From Bacteroidales bacterium H4 (GTDB taxonomy: Bacteria > Bacteroidota > Bacteroidia > Bacteroidales > Muribaculaceae), in contig DAAP01000028.1 of assembly GCA_001701165.1 (NCBI GenBank), positions 42,019 to 106,018 of the forward strand: a stretch of DNA of 64,000 nucleotides, written 5' to 3'. Shown here in pieces: positions 25,147 through 33,850 of this stretch. Positions within the stretch are counted from its first letter, which is position 1. Each line of letters begins with the position of its first letter. The position numbers were made by a program, and so were the translations under genes. The notes under the pieces are model-generated. The model searched no databases. It saw nothing but the letters and a program-made list of their open reading frames with translations, and had not been told where the DNA came from.

Positions 25147-26184
25147 ATGAAAGAAATTTCTACTCTATTACTTGCACTCGCACTTCCCATATGCGCAAGT
25201 GCGACCGTATTGATGCCAAAGTCCGGCATCATCACCAAAAGTCCGGTCAAAAGCCTGATAGCCGTTGAGGCCTCAGACTTCGCTACCAATGCCGTCGCCA
25301 AAGAAGACGCCGCCGATGTCACCATTAAATGCACCGGCGAATACTCATTCGAGTACTACGCCGAAAGCGGCGACTGGTACTATGGCGCCGTAGACGATTC
25401 CGAGACATACGTAGTCAAATTGGACTACATCACCAACTCGGCAAAAAAAAGCACCGGCACCTTCGGACTGGCCGACCTTGATACCAGCTATTCGGGGTTG
25501 CTCGACTACTCCAGCGGCAGCAAAGTCTCTTTAACCTTCAAAGAGGGCACAACCTTCACTGTAAACGTGGAAGGTAGCATACTGACAGTCACCGGAACAC
25601 TTGTATGCAGCAATGGCAAGACCTACAAACTGGAGAGTTCACACGACCTTTCGGCCGGCAACAAGTACGATATGTCCGAACAAGATGTCGATGTATCCTT
25701 CTCCTCCGATGAAGCTACCGTAACCACCGAAGATGGCTATCTGATTGTTGATGCCGTCAACAGCGCCAAGGAATACTTCGCTATAGTCATCAACCCGAAC
25801 ACCAACCCCAACGGCGTAGGCACATACGAAATCAACTCAACATTAGAGGCCGGAACCGTTCAGGCCGGTGACATCTCCGGCACAAGCGTATATCCCACCT
25901 TCTACGGCACATTGACTGATGACGACAGCCTCAATATACCCCTGTTCCTCTGCACCGCCGGAACAGTCGAGGTAGCCTTTGATGACGCAGGCAACATCAA
26001 GCTCAACGTCAACGCCACCAACACCTGGGGCCGCACAGCCAAGATCAAAGTCAACTGGTCGGCCGGCGTCGAGGACATCACCGCAGACAAGGAAGAAGGC
26101 GTCCGCAAAGTCATCGAAAACGGCCGCATCGTCATCCTCAAAGACGGACACAAATACAACACCCTCGGCATCGAAGTGAAGTAA
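25147..26184 (+). CDS. Exported beta-rich protein with C-terminal sorting-like tail
   Basis: The 345-residue product has a signal peptide (residues 1-19). The body is rich in Thr, Ser, Asp and aromatic residues with alternating strands. Two stretches look alike (YVVKLDYITNSAKKSTGTFG and later EYFAIVINPNTNPNGVGTYE), suggesting two related beta domains. The C-terminus (EGVRKVIENGRIVILKDGHK, YNTLG) resembles the short C-terminal motif of many secreted Bacteroidales proteins. I do not recognise a catalytic motif or named family. It is monocistronic between its promoter and a terminator. Confidence 0.75.
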   Translation: MKEISTLLLALALPICASATVLMPKSGIITKSPVKSLIAVEASDFATNAVAKEDAADVTIKCTGEYSFEYYAESGDWYYGAVDDSETYVVKLDYITNSAKKSTGTFGLADLDTSYSGLLDYSSGSKVSLTFKEGTTFTVNVEGSILTVTGTLVCSNGKTYKLESSHDLSAGNKYDMSEQDVDVSFSSDEATVTTEDGYLIVDAVNSAKEYFAIVINPNTNPNGVGTYEINSTLEAGTVQAGDISGTSVYPTFYGTLTDDDSLNIPLFLCTAGTVEVAFDDAGNIKLNVNATNTWGRTAKIKVNWSAGVEDITADKEEGVRKVIENGRIVILKDGHKYNTLGIEVK

Positions 26185-26244
26185 CGCACCTCGCGCCGTC
26201 GAGTGACGTAGCATTCTACATCAATTATACTGCTCTCCTTATGC

Positions 26245-26275
26245 AAGCCCGACTTGGTCACCCCAAGCCGGGCTT
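26245..26275 (+). terminator. Rho-independent-like terminator
   Basis: AAGCCCGACTTGG pairs with CCAAGCCGGGCTT (one mismatch) and is followed by ATTATTATTA. Confidence 0.75.
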
Positions 26276-26618
26276 ATTATTACTGACGGCACCTATCCTT
26301 AAAGCCGGTCGACTCCGTTTTACCATTAACCAGTTTGACCTACACCACCTATGAGTGCCGCTGTCCGCTCAAAACCCACCTCGTACGATATTAACCGAGA
26401 GCGTAGTCAAAAAAGACCCATTGCAAAAAAGCTGCCCCCCACACTGCTATTCGGAATAAAAGCACTACTTTTGCGGTAAAATTTGATATCAGTATCAGAT
26501 TTGGCTACTTAAAAGCTATTTTACTATTGCACAACAAACGCACTATCCTCATATTTTTTGTCGCACAGCATTAGACTCACACAGAATCATTAGAAATATT
26601 CACTAACATTAATCTCCT
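26276..26618 (+). promoter_or_regulatory. Leader region of the BspA-like gene
   Basis: No gene is seen. TACTTTTG at 26466-26473 fits a -7 box, giving a leader of about 140 bases. The composition becomes AT-rich here and stays so through the next gene. A TAA in frame nine bases before the ATG excludes an N-terminal extension. Confidence 0.45.
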
Positions 26619-29600
26619 ATGGAACAATCAGACCCGATAGAAATCAACGACATCTGTTACCGTCTAAACCATACGAATAAAACCGCCGAAGTAACGATTG
26701 GCGTCTATTGCTATAATGTCCAAATACCCGAATATATAGGCTATAACGGCGAAAGATACGATGTAATCTCTATTGGAAATAGCGCCTTCAAAGACAGTTC
26801 ATTGCTAGAGTCTGTAATTCTCCCTAAATCAATTCGCACCATAAGCGAAAAAGCATTTGAAGGTTGCGAGGACTTGACATCAATACTTATCCCCAATTCC
26901 GTTATTCTCATAGGTGAACGTGCTTTTGCAGGCTGTTTCAGATTGTTCTCTATAATTATTCCTAATTCAGTCATTTCTATAGGCGAATATGCGTTTGAGG
27001 AGTCGGGATTAGAGTCTGTGATCATCCCTAACTCCGTCGTTTCTATAGGAGAGCATGCATTTAAAAGCTGCAAAAGGCTGAAATCTGCAATTATCCCTAA
27101 TTCCATATCGACAATTTGCGATGGTATCTTCTCCGGTTGCTCAGTCCTAACTTCAGTCACGCTTCCGAACTCAATTACCAACATTGGATACAACGCTTTT
27201 CTTAATTGCTCTGGACTCTCATCTGTCATAATTCCCAATTCAGTCATAACAATTGGCAATGGGGCATTCTGCGGTTGTTCTAGACTGGCCTCAGTAACAA
27301 TGCCAAGTTCCGTTATGTCAATTGGAGATTACGCCTTTTCATACTGTTCCGAATTGAGTTCCATCATAATTCCCGGCTCCGTTACAGAAATCAGAGACAG
27401 TACTTTCTGCGGTTGCTCTAAGCTAGCATCAGTAACAATCCCTGCTTCTGTTACAACAATCGGCAAAGAAGCTTTTTCTCGATGCTCAGGATTGGAATCT
27501 GTAATCATTCCTAATTCAGTTACAACTATTGGCTATAGCGCTTTTGAACACTGCTCTGGACTGAAATCTGTTACTATCCCCAACTCAGTTATTACTATTG
27601 GCAGTAGCGCTTTCCTTTTTTGTTCAGGATTGAATTCTATTACACTATCTAATTCCGTTACGGTTATAGAGTCCAACACGTTCACAGGCTGTTCAAATCT
27701 AACTTCCGTTGTAATACCCAACTCCGTTACGACAATAGACCGTCATGCGTTCTGGTGGTGCGTCAGGCTAATCTCAGTGGCAATTCCAAACTCCGTTACA
27801 GGCATCGGAGACGGTGCATTCGAATACTGCAAGGAGTTGACGTCCGTGACTATCCCAAACTCCGTTATAATAATCGGAGACAGCGCATTTGAGGACTGTT
27901 CAAAGTTGACGTACGCAAATATCCCAAATTCAGTCACAACAATTGGAGAGAGTGCATTCAAAAGCTGCTCGAATTTGAGAGCCATAAATATTCCCAATTC
28001 ACTAACCACCATCAGCGACTGCACCTTCAGTGGCTGTTCTGAACTGACCTCCGTCAAAATCCCAGACACTGTTACGACAATAGGCGATGGAGCCTTCTTT
28101 AACTGCTCAAAACTGACATCTATCACAATCCCCGATTCTGTTGTAAAAATCGGGTTTAATTCTTTCTTTGGTTGCTCCGAACTAACATCTATCACAATTC
28201 CAAAATCCGTCATTTCTATAGATGAATATGCTTTCAATGGCTGTGCCAAGCTGTCCAGTATAACCTTTGATGCTGTAAACTGTACCTACAAAGGTTATAA
28301 TTCTGCCTTCAAAGGTTGTACTAATTTAACAACGTTGATTATTGGAGCAGAAGTTGAAATAATCCCAAGCAACATTTTCAAGTATTGTTCAGCGCTGAAA
28401 TCTGTAACAATCCCCGATTCGGTTAAGACTATCGGCAGCGGCGCATTCGCACAATGTACAGGACTAATTTCCATATCCATTCCAAATAATGTTACGACTA
28501 TTGGAGATGGAGCATTCTACGGCTGCTCAGGGATTACATCCATTACACTCCCAAACTCCGTTACTGATATAGGTAAGTATGCTTTTCACGGTTGTTCAAG
28601 ACTAACTTCCGTAACAATTCCAAGCTCAGTATCAACTATCGGCTACGGCGCTTTCGAGAATTGTTCGAATCTATCCACAGTGACTTTTAACGCCATAAAC
28701 TGCAACATACGCTCTGGTTTCTCTATCTTCGATGGCTGTAAATTGGAATCAACAACGTTCGGGGAGAAAGTTGAGATAATTCCAAACAATGCATTTAGAG
28801 GATGTACAGAGCTAACCCATATTTGCATTCCAGACTCTACACACACAATCGGAGATGGTGCGTTTTCTCGATGCTCAGGGCTGACTTCCATTGCAATTCC
28901 AAACACCGTTACCATTATTGGTAAGGATGCATTCTATGGCTGCTCTAGTTTAACATCTGTGATAGTTCCTGATTCGATTACAACTATATGCGGTTTTTCC
29001 GAATGTTCTAGCTTAAAATCAATAACAATTCCACACACAGTTACTGTTATCGGCGACAACGCTTTCTCTGGTTGTTCAGGGCTAACTTCTGTCGCAATAC
29101 CCAATTCTGTTTCGACAATTGGGAACGAGGCTTTCTCTGGCTGTTCAGGGCTGACTTCTGTCGCAATCCCCAATTCTGTTTCGACAATTGGGAACGGGGC
29201 TTTCTCTGGTTGTTCAGGGCTGACTTCTGTCACAATCCCCAATTCTGTTACAACAATCGGAGACAGTGCTTTCCTTGACTGTTCATGTCTGAAATCGGTG
29301 ACGATTCCTAACACAGTTAAAAAAATTGGTGACTGCACATTTTCCGGTTGTTCTATACTGAAATCAGTAACAATTCCCAATACAGTTATAGCTATCGGTT
29401 TCAGCGCTTTTTCTAGATGTTCAGGACTGGAATCAGTGATACTACCCAACTCCGTCAAGAAAATTGGCGGCTGGGCATTTGGAGAATGTACGAGGTTGTC
29501 GTCCATTATAATACCCAACCTCGTTACAGCTATCGGTGAAGATGCTTTCCTCGGTTGTTCAAGACTAACTTCCGTAACAATTCCAAGCTCAGTTACATCT

Positions 29601-29819
29601 ATCGGATGGAGTGCATTCTCCAATTGTTCTGAACTCGCGACTATTACATGCTTAGCCATCGAGTCACCAGACTGCGCTTCAGACGCCTACAATGGTGTAG
29701 ACAAAAGCAAATGCAGATTAATCGTCCCAAAAGAATCTATAGACCGCTACAAGAGCGACTGGGTATGGAGACACTTCACGCATATCTCGGCTATAGAGGA
29801 TATGGACGAGGAGGAGTGA
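26619..29819 (+). CDS. BspA-like leucine-rich repeat protein, 1066 residues, no signal peptide
   Basis: After about 50 residues starting MEQSDPIEINDICYRL, the protein is an array of roughly 40 repeats of 23 residues of the LRR_5/BspA type (consensus SVTIPNSVTTIGDGAFSGCSGLT). It ends with the usual cap (CLAIESPDCASDAYNGVDKS to YKSDWVWRHFTHISAIEDM). Two longer interruptions around TFDAVNCTYKGYNS and TFNAINCNIRSG split the array. BspA-type repeats bind host matrix proteins in some species. Here no signal peptide, lipobox or sorting tail is present, so location is uncertain. Composition is visibly AT-richer than neighbours, a sign of transfer. Some repeats are almost identical at DNA level. Confidence 0.88.
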   Translation: MEQSDPIEINDICYRLNHTNKTAEVTIGVYCYNVQIPEYIGYNGERYDVISIGNSAFKDSSLLESVILPKSIRTISEKAFEGCEDLTSILIPNSVILIGERAFAGCFRLFSIIIPNSVISIGEYAFEESGLESVIIPNSVVSIGEHAFKSCKRLKSAIIPNSISTICDGIFSGCSVLTSVTLPNSITNIGYNAFLNCSGLSSVIIPNSVITIGNGAFCGCSRLASVTMPSSVMSIGDYAFSYCSELSSIIIPGSVTEIRDSTFCGCSKLASVTIPASVTTIGKEAFSRCSGLESVIIPNSVTTIGYSAFEHCSGLKSVTIPNSVITIGSSAFLFCSGLNSITLSNSVTVIESNTFTGCSNLTSVVIPNSVTTIDRHAFWWCVRLISVAIPNSVTGIGDGAFEYCKELTSVTIPNSVIIIGDSAFEDCSKLTYANIPNSVTTIGESAFKSCSNLRAINIPNSLTTISDCTFSGCSELTSVKIPDTVTTIGDGAFFNCSKLTSITIPDSVVKIGFNSFFGCSELTSITIPKSVISIDEYAFNGCAKLSSITFDAVNCTYKGYNSAFKGCTNLTTLIIGAEVEIIPSNIFKYCSALKSVTIPDSVKTIGSGAFAQCTGLISISIPNNVTTIGDGAFYGCSGITSITLPNSVTDIGKYAFHGCSRLTSVTIPSSVSTIGYGAFENCSNLSTVTFNAINCNIRSGFSIFDGCKLESTTFGEKVEIIPNNAFRGCTELTHICIPDSTHTIGDGAFSRCSGLTSIAIPNTVTIIGKDAFYGCSSLTSVIVPDSITTICGFSECSSLKSITIPHTVTVIGDNAFSGCSGLTSVAIPNSVSTIGNEAFSGCSGLTSVAIPNSVSTIGNGAFSGCSGLTSVTIPNSVTTIGDSAFLDCSCLKSVTIPNTVKKIGDCTFSGCSILKSVTIPNTVIAIGFSAFSRCSGLESVILPNSVKKIGGWAFGECTRLSSIIIPNLVTAIGEDAFLGCSRLTSVTIPSSVTSIGWSAFSNCSELATITCLAIESPDCASDAYNGVDKSKCRLIVPKESIDRYKSDWVWRHFTHISAIEDMDEEE
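29063..29270 (+). repeat. Recent 69-bp tandem duplications in the LRR array
   Basis: Three consecutive 69-base units encoding FSGCSGLTSVAIPNSVSTIG-type repeats differ at only a handful of bases, much less than the other units of the same array. Confidence 0.8.
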
Positions 29820-29824
29820 TGCGG

Positions 29825-29859
29825 ACGCGCCCCGGCTTTTGGTGGAAGTCGGGGCGCGT
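29825..29859. terminator. Hairpin between convergent LRR and nuclease genes
   Basis: ACGCGCCCCG and CGGGGCGCGT form a perfect 10-bp GC-rich stem with a 15-base loop; T-rich sequence follows only weakly. Confidence 0.65.
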
Positions 29860-29883
29860 TCGTGTATGTGGGGGATGATGTGT

Positions 29884-30705
29884 TTACTTGACGGTGGGGA
29901 AGGGCATGGTGTGGGTAGCGGCGTAGGCAGGGTCGAAGATCATGTTGAGGATGTGGGCAAGGCGCAGGCCGCCGCGCAGCAACTGTTTTTCGATGATGGG
30001 AGCGGCCCATGCGACATCGTTGTAGGAGAGCTTGGTGCCTTCGGGATATTTTTTGTAAATATCAGCGGCATAAGCCATTGTCTGCTTGGCCCAGTCGTCG
30101 AGAGTACCGGCAATGACAGCGGCTTGCTCATCAGCGGACAGGCGGTCGAGTTGCTGCTGCCACTCGGTGTAGCTCCATTTGTGAGCGCCGTCTACCAAGG
30201 CATTATCCCAAATGGAATGCAACTTGTTGTCGCGGCCGAAGTACTTGATCGTAATGCGGTTGCCGCCGAGGTCGGTGGCATGTCCCAAATGCAAGGGCTG
30301 ATGCAGATCGCCCACCACATGCACCAATATCTTGAGCGCCAAAGCCGGATCGGGGCACTTAGTGACGCCGGTAAGGCTCTCGATTTGGCCGCGTATTGCA
30401 GTAACGGCATCGCCGGAGGGATTGGCCGGAGCTTCTTCATAGCGCACACCCTCATCGATGTTCTTATAATGCCAAGTCTTGGTATATGCATACGGCTGCG
30501 TATGGCTGGCGTTGTCCAGCCAGTTAGCCCAATAAACAATGGACCTGCCGTTGAGAATATCGTTGATGGCGGCGGTCGTTGTGGGCGTCAGATGCTGCTC
30601 GGCGATATACGCGGTCACATCGTGGCCTTTTTGTCCCCAGCCAAAAGCGGCGGAGATGCTGAAAATGATAGCCGAAGCGCTAAAAAGCAATTTCTTAAGA
30701 TTCAT
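29884..30705 (-). CDS. Exported S1/P1-type zinc nuclease
   Basis: From the start MNLKKLLFSAS the product has 273 residues: a signal peptide ending SISAAFG, then WGQKGHDVTAYIAEQHL. The new N-terminal Trp and the His of GHD are zinc ligands of the S1/P1 (phospholipase C/P1 nuclease) fold. Further ligands are visible in WHYKNID, LVHVVGDLHQPLHLGH and HSIWDNAL. Family members hydrolyse single-stranded RNA and DNA or remove 3'-phosphates, using three zinc ions. A longer frame extends upstream into the kinase gene but lacks family sequence. Last gene of the signalling operon, 26 bases after the histidine kinase; a nutritional or DNA-scavenging role is inference. Confidence 0.9.
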   Translation of the reverse strand: MNLKKLLFSASAIIFSISAAFGWGQKGHDVTAYIAEQHLTPTTTAAINDILNGRSIVYWANWLDNASHTQPYAYTKTWHYKNIDEGVRYEEAPANPSGDAVTAIRGQIESLTGVTKCPDPALALKILVHVVGDLHQPLHLGHATDLGGNRITIKYFGRDNKLHSIWDNALVDGAHKWSYTEWQQQLDRLSADEQAAVIAGTLDDWAKQTMAYAADIYKKYPEGTKLSYNDVAWAAPIIEKQLLRGGLRLAHILNMIFDPAYAATHTMPFPTVK

Positions 30706-30731
30706 AGTAATAATTATAATTTTTTTTGTGA

Positions 30732-32000
30732 TTATTGTTCCGGTTTGCCGGTACGCGGCAGGCGTATGGAGAAGGTTGTGCCCACTCCGGGAGTGGAAGC
30801 GCTCACATATATGCGTCCGTGGTGGTATTGCTCGATGATGCGCTTTGCCAGCGCAAGTCCCAGTCCCCAGCCGCGGCGCTTGGTAGTATATCCCGGATTG
30901 AAAACAGTCTTGAAATTTTTGCGTGGGATGCCGCGACCCGTATCGGCCACGTCCACCACTACATCGCCATGGTCTCCGGGTCGGCAAGTAACGCTGATTG
31001 CCCCATGTCCGTCCATAGCGTCTACGGCATTCTTAATCAAGTTTTCCATAACCCATTCGAGCAACGGTGCGCACGCGCTGACGGGCATGGACACCGGGGC
31101 ATATTCGGCCGTAAGGCTGATACGTCCGCTGACACGCGTCGCCATATAGGACACAGCACTGCGCACAATGTCGGCGGCATCGGCAGGTTCCATTTTCGGT
31201 TCCGAGCCAATCTTGCCGAAACGCGACGCTATAGTTTCCAGGCGTTTGACATCCTTGTCCATCTCGCCTACAGTATCGGCATCCACGCCCATCTCGGGCA
31301 GCAGCTCCATCCATGCCATCAGCGACGAAATGGGCGTGCCCAGTTGGTGAGCTGTTTCCTTCGAAAGGCCCACCCACACCTTATTTTGCTCGGCTTTTTT
31401 GATCGAAAGCACCGCATAATATACTATCAGCAGGAATATTATCATCACCACCACCTGAATATACGGATAGTAGCTCAGACGCTTGAGTAGTGTAGAGTCT
31501 TCGTAATACAGATGCTGATTTTCGCCCGGCGCGATGGCTATATCTATGACGTTCGGGCCGTGCGACAGTGCCTCGAGCCGTCCGTGCAGATACTCGGCAT
31601 TGCGCGGCGACAGGGCCAACGGATTGAGCGTATCTACCGGTTCGGGCAGGTCGAAGTTGCGGTGGTTGAGTATATTGCCGGCGTCATCGGTCAGCAGCAC
31701 CGGAATGGTCGTATTGCTTTCGATTATACGCAACAGGAAGTCGATATCTATCATCGGCGGCGCCGGAGAGCCGGAGCCGTCTTCATCCTGAGCCGTCATC
31801 TGCTCGACGGCGCTGAACTGGTTAATAATTTCCTTGGTTGCATCGGCCCAAATCTCCATACGCTGCCGCTCTTGCACGGCAAGGTCCTTGACAAGATTAT
31901 TGGACACATACAAGAACAGCGCCACGACAATGGCGGCTGTCAGCAAGAACGCAATCTTGCCATAGCGGCGTATATCGTATATATTGGACAAATGCTTCAT
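30732..32000 (-). CDS. Membrane sensor histidine kinase without an adjacent response regulator
   Basis: 422 residues: transmembrane helix about 17-33, a periplasmic sensor region of about 145 residues, second helix (about 182-200), then the kinase core. The phosphoacceptor motif is KETAHQLGTPISSL, the N box ENLIKNAVDAM, and the ATP lid DTGRGI and GWGLGLALAKRI. There is no HAMP or PAS domain between helix and core. No response regulator gene lies nearby; instead it is the fourth gene of an operon with a Ser/Thr kinase and an FHA protein. Whether it signals to a distant regulator or to these partners is not visible. Confidence 0.9.
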   Translation of the reverse strand: MKHLSNIYDIRRYGKIAFLLTAAIVVALFLYVSNNLVKDLAVQERQRMEIWADATKEIINQFSAVEQMTAQDEDGSGSPAPPMIDIDFLLRIIESNTTIPVLLTDDAGNILNHRNFDLPEPVDTLNPLALSPRNAEYLHGRLEALSHGPNVIDIAIAPGENQHLYYEDSTLLKRLSYYPYIQVVVMIIFLLIVYYAVLSIKKAEQNKVWVGLSKETAHQLGTPISSLMAWMELLPEMGVDADTVGEMDKDVKRLETIASRFGKIGSEPKMEPADAADIVRSAVSYMATRVSGRISLTAEYAPVSMPVSACAPLLEWVMENLIKNAVDAMDGHGAISVTCRPGDHGDVVVDVADTGRGIPRKNFKTVFNPGYTTKRRGWGLGLALAKRIIEQYHHGRIYVSASTPGVGTTFSIRLPRTGKPEQ

Positions 32001-32006
32001 AAGCGA

Positions 32007-33167
32007 CTATTGCAATAATAGGTATGACAGCGACAGCAGGGCCAGCAGCACGGATAATCCCTTGGCTACACCGCGACGCATACACAAAGCCGCCAGGGAC
32101 ACGACCGTTGGAACGGCGTATGCCACGACGGCCTGCTTGTCCACATAATAAGCCATGGAATACAGCCGCTTGTCGTCGATGGCGCAAAGTGCGACAACGG
32201 CCAATATACACAACAACAGAATATTAGCCAAAACGGCCCATACACTATGCCTGCGCCGAGGTTGCGGAATAATTGCCGTATGCTCGGCATCGCTGAACGA
32301 TGCGAAGAATTCGGCGACAGATGGTGTGCGGCGCGTCATATCGTAAGCCATAGCACGCGCTATGGCCGCATTGGCATACGGCGGGATGGTCGGCACGCTG
32401 ATACTTTCGGGATGGTCAAATATCTGCTCGGGGCGCGGCGGGGTGTTGCCCGTGAGCATCTTGACCGCCGTGGCCGCCAACGAATACACATCGCTGCGTA
32501 CGCCAGGCTCGGCACCGCGCGCACTCGTATACTGCTCCGGAGCGGCATATCCGTGGCTGACGGCTGCCACCGTCCGGTCGTTGTCCGAGACCAATCCCGA
32601 TGGCCCGACACTGCGCGACAATCCGAAGTCTATCAGTACAATACGCCCATCGTTTCCTAATATTATATTATCCGGTTTGACGTCCAAATGTACTATGCCG
32701 TGACTATGCAAGTACGACAATGCCGAGGACATTTGGCTAAGGACATCCACCGTGGCGGCATAGTCCAAGACATGACGCCGTACAATTTCTTTGAGATTTC
32801 GTCCGCTTACCCGTTCCATTACCATATACGCCGTGCCATTGGCGCGGAAAGTGTCATACACGCGTACGATGGAAGGATGATGGCATCGTGCGATATTATT
32901 ACTCTCGCTGATAAAGCGTTCGCGCAATTTTGCCACCATATCTATATTGGACAGGTCGTCCACAATGAGCATCCCGGTGGCAGAATCGCGGCGACAGAGA
33001 TCCGAGGGGAACATCTCCTTGACAGCAAAGATATTACCCTCTACATCATCTGCCGCATACGTTATGCCGAATCCACCTGTCCCGAGTACGCTCCTTATGG
33101 TGTATACATGGTTGTCGGCGCCGTGCAACGTCGTACCCTCGGGAAGTGCATCATCGTCATCAAACAT
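32007..33167 (-). CDS. Membrane-anchored Hanks-type Ser/Thr protein kinase
   Basis: The 386-residue protein carries a complete kinase domain (about 22-285). The glycine loop is LGTGGFGITY, the ATP-binding lysine is in FAVKEMFP, the catalytic loop is HLDVKPDN, the magnesium-binding motif is IDFGLSR, and the activation/P+1 region contains HGYAAPEQY. HLD in place of HRD is common in this bacterial branch. The C-terminal part has three or four hydrophobic helices (about 305-386) but no PASTA or other extracellular sensor domain. Six bases separate it from the histidine kinase and 14 from the FHA gene. Likely substrates are proteins read by that FHA domain. Confidence 0.92.
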   Translation of the reverse strand: MFDDDDALPEGTTLHGADNHVYTIRSVLGTGGFGITYAADDVEGNIFAVKEMFPSDLCRRDSATGMLIVDDLSNIDMVAKLRERFISESNNIARCHHPSIVRVYDTFRANGTAYMVMERVSGRNLKEIVRRHVLDYAATVDVLSQMSSALSYLHSHGIVHLDVKPDNIILGNDGRIVLIDFGLSRSVGPSGLVSDNDRTVAAVSHGYAAPEQYTSARGAEPGVRSDVYSLAATAVKMLTGNTPPRPEQIFDHPESISVPTIPPYANAAIARAMAYDMTRRTPSVAEFFASFSDAEHTAIIPQPRRRHSVWAVLANILLLCILAVVALCAIDDKRLYSMAYYVDKQAVVAYAVPTVVSLAALCMRRGVAKGLSVLLALLSLSYLLLQ

Positions 33168-33181
33168 TGCGTATCAATACG

Positions 33182-33826
33182 TTAGTGTAATAGTATGGTA
33201 TCGGATGCTCGTCGCACGTGCATCGGCTGACGGCTTATAGTAAGGCGATATAGGTGCTTGCCCATCACAAAAGTGTCGCCGTCGGTAAGTCGCACCATCG
33301 TCCCTTCGGGCAGGCGCACCTCGTTGACAAAAGTGCCGTTGGCGCTACCGGCGTCACGCAACAGCACCTCCGTACCGGCAGCCACACTGCGCACGGTAAT
33401 TACCACTTGGCATCGGCTCATGTAATGCTCAGGATCGTCAAACAGAATTTGGGCACGTGGCGTAGCGGTGCGGCGACCCACAGTATTGTCGCCGGGCAGG
33501 AGATTATGGCTCTCGCCGGTGTCAACATTTTCGAGCGTAACAACGGCCTCGTGCTGCTCGTGCAAACGCATAGTAGCCTGAGCCGAAGGCTTCTGTGACT
33601 GCGGCGGCAACGATGGCGACTGCAAAGGCGCTTGCACCGGCTGTCGTGTCGAGTCGGCAAGTACACGCGGGCGCAATTCGATGAAGTCGCGTACCTTGCC
33701 TCGCGTATGGCAGTGCGGACACTCTATGGGTGCGTCCTTGTAATTCGGAAAAACCTTAAAGGACAGCACCTTGGCGCAATCCTTATTGGGACAGCGCACA
33801 TATGCTTTTGTCGGGTCTGGCGTCAC
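33182..33826 (-). CDS. Zinc-ribbon plus FHA domain protein
   Basis: 214 residues. The N-terminal 45 hold two cysteine pairs (VRCPNKDC and IECPHCHTRG), a zinc ribbon. A Pro/Ser/Gln linker (about 58-85) precedes an FHA domain (about 95-200) with NTVGRRTATPRAQI and AGSANGTFVN. FHA domains bind phosphothreonine peptides. The usual SRxH motif reads MSRCQV, so the conserved histidine that orders the loop is Gln. It is encoded just before the Ser/Thr kinase, the classic pairing for phosphothreonine signalling, and is predicted cytoplasmic. Confidence 0.88.
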   Translation of the reverse strand: MTPDPTKAYVRCPNKDCAKVLSFKVFPNYKDAPIECPHCHTRGKVRDFIELRPRVLADSTRQPVQAPLQSPSLPPQSQKPSAQATMRLHEQHEAVVTLENVDTGESHNLLPGDNTVGRRTATPRAQILFDDPEHYMSRCQVVITVRSVAAGTEVLLRDAGSANGTFVNEVRLPEGTMVRLTDGDTFVMGKHLYRLTISRQPMHVRRASDTILLH

Positions 33827-33850
33827 TGTCTTGGGGTGTGTATAATACTG

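Noticed and set aside
26741..29659. Several long minus-strand frames within the LRR gene
   Set aside because: They are complements of the repeat units and repeat with the same 69-bp period.
29839..31149. 436-codon plus-strand frame over the nuclease and histidine kinase genes
   Set aside because: Both minus-strand genes have unmistakable domain motifs, and this frame has none.
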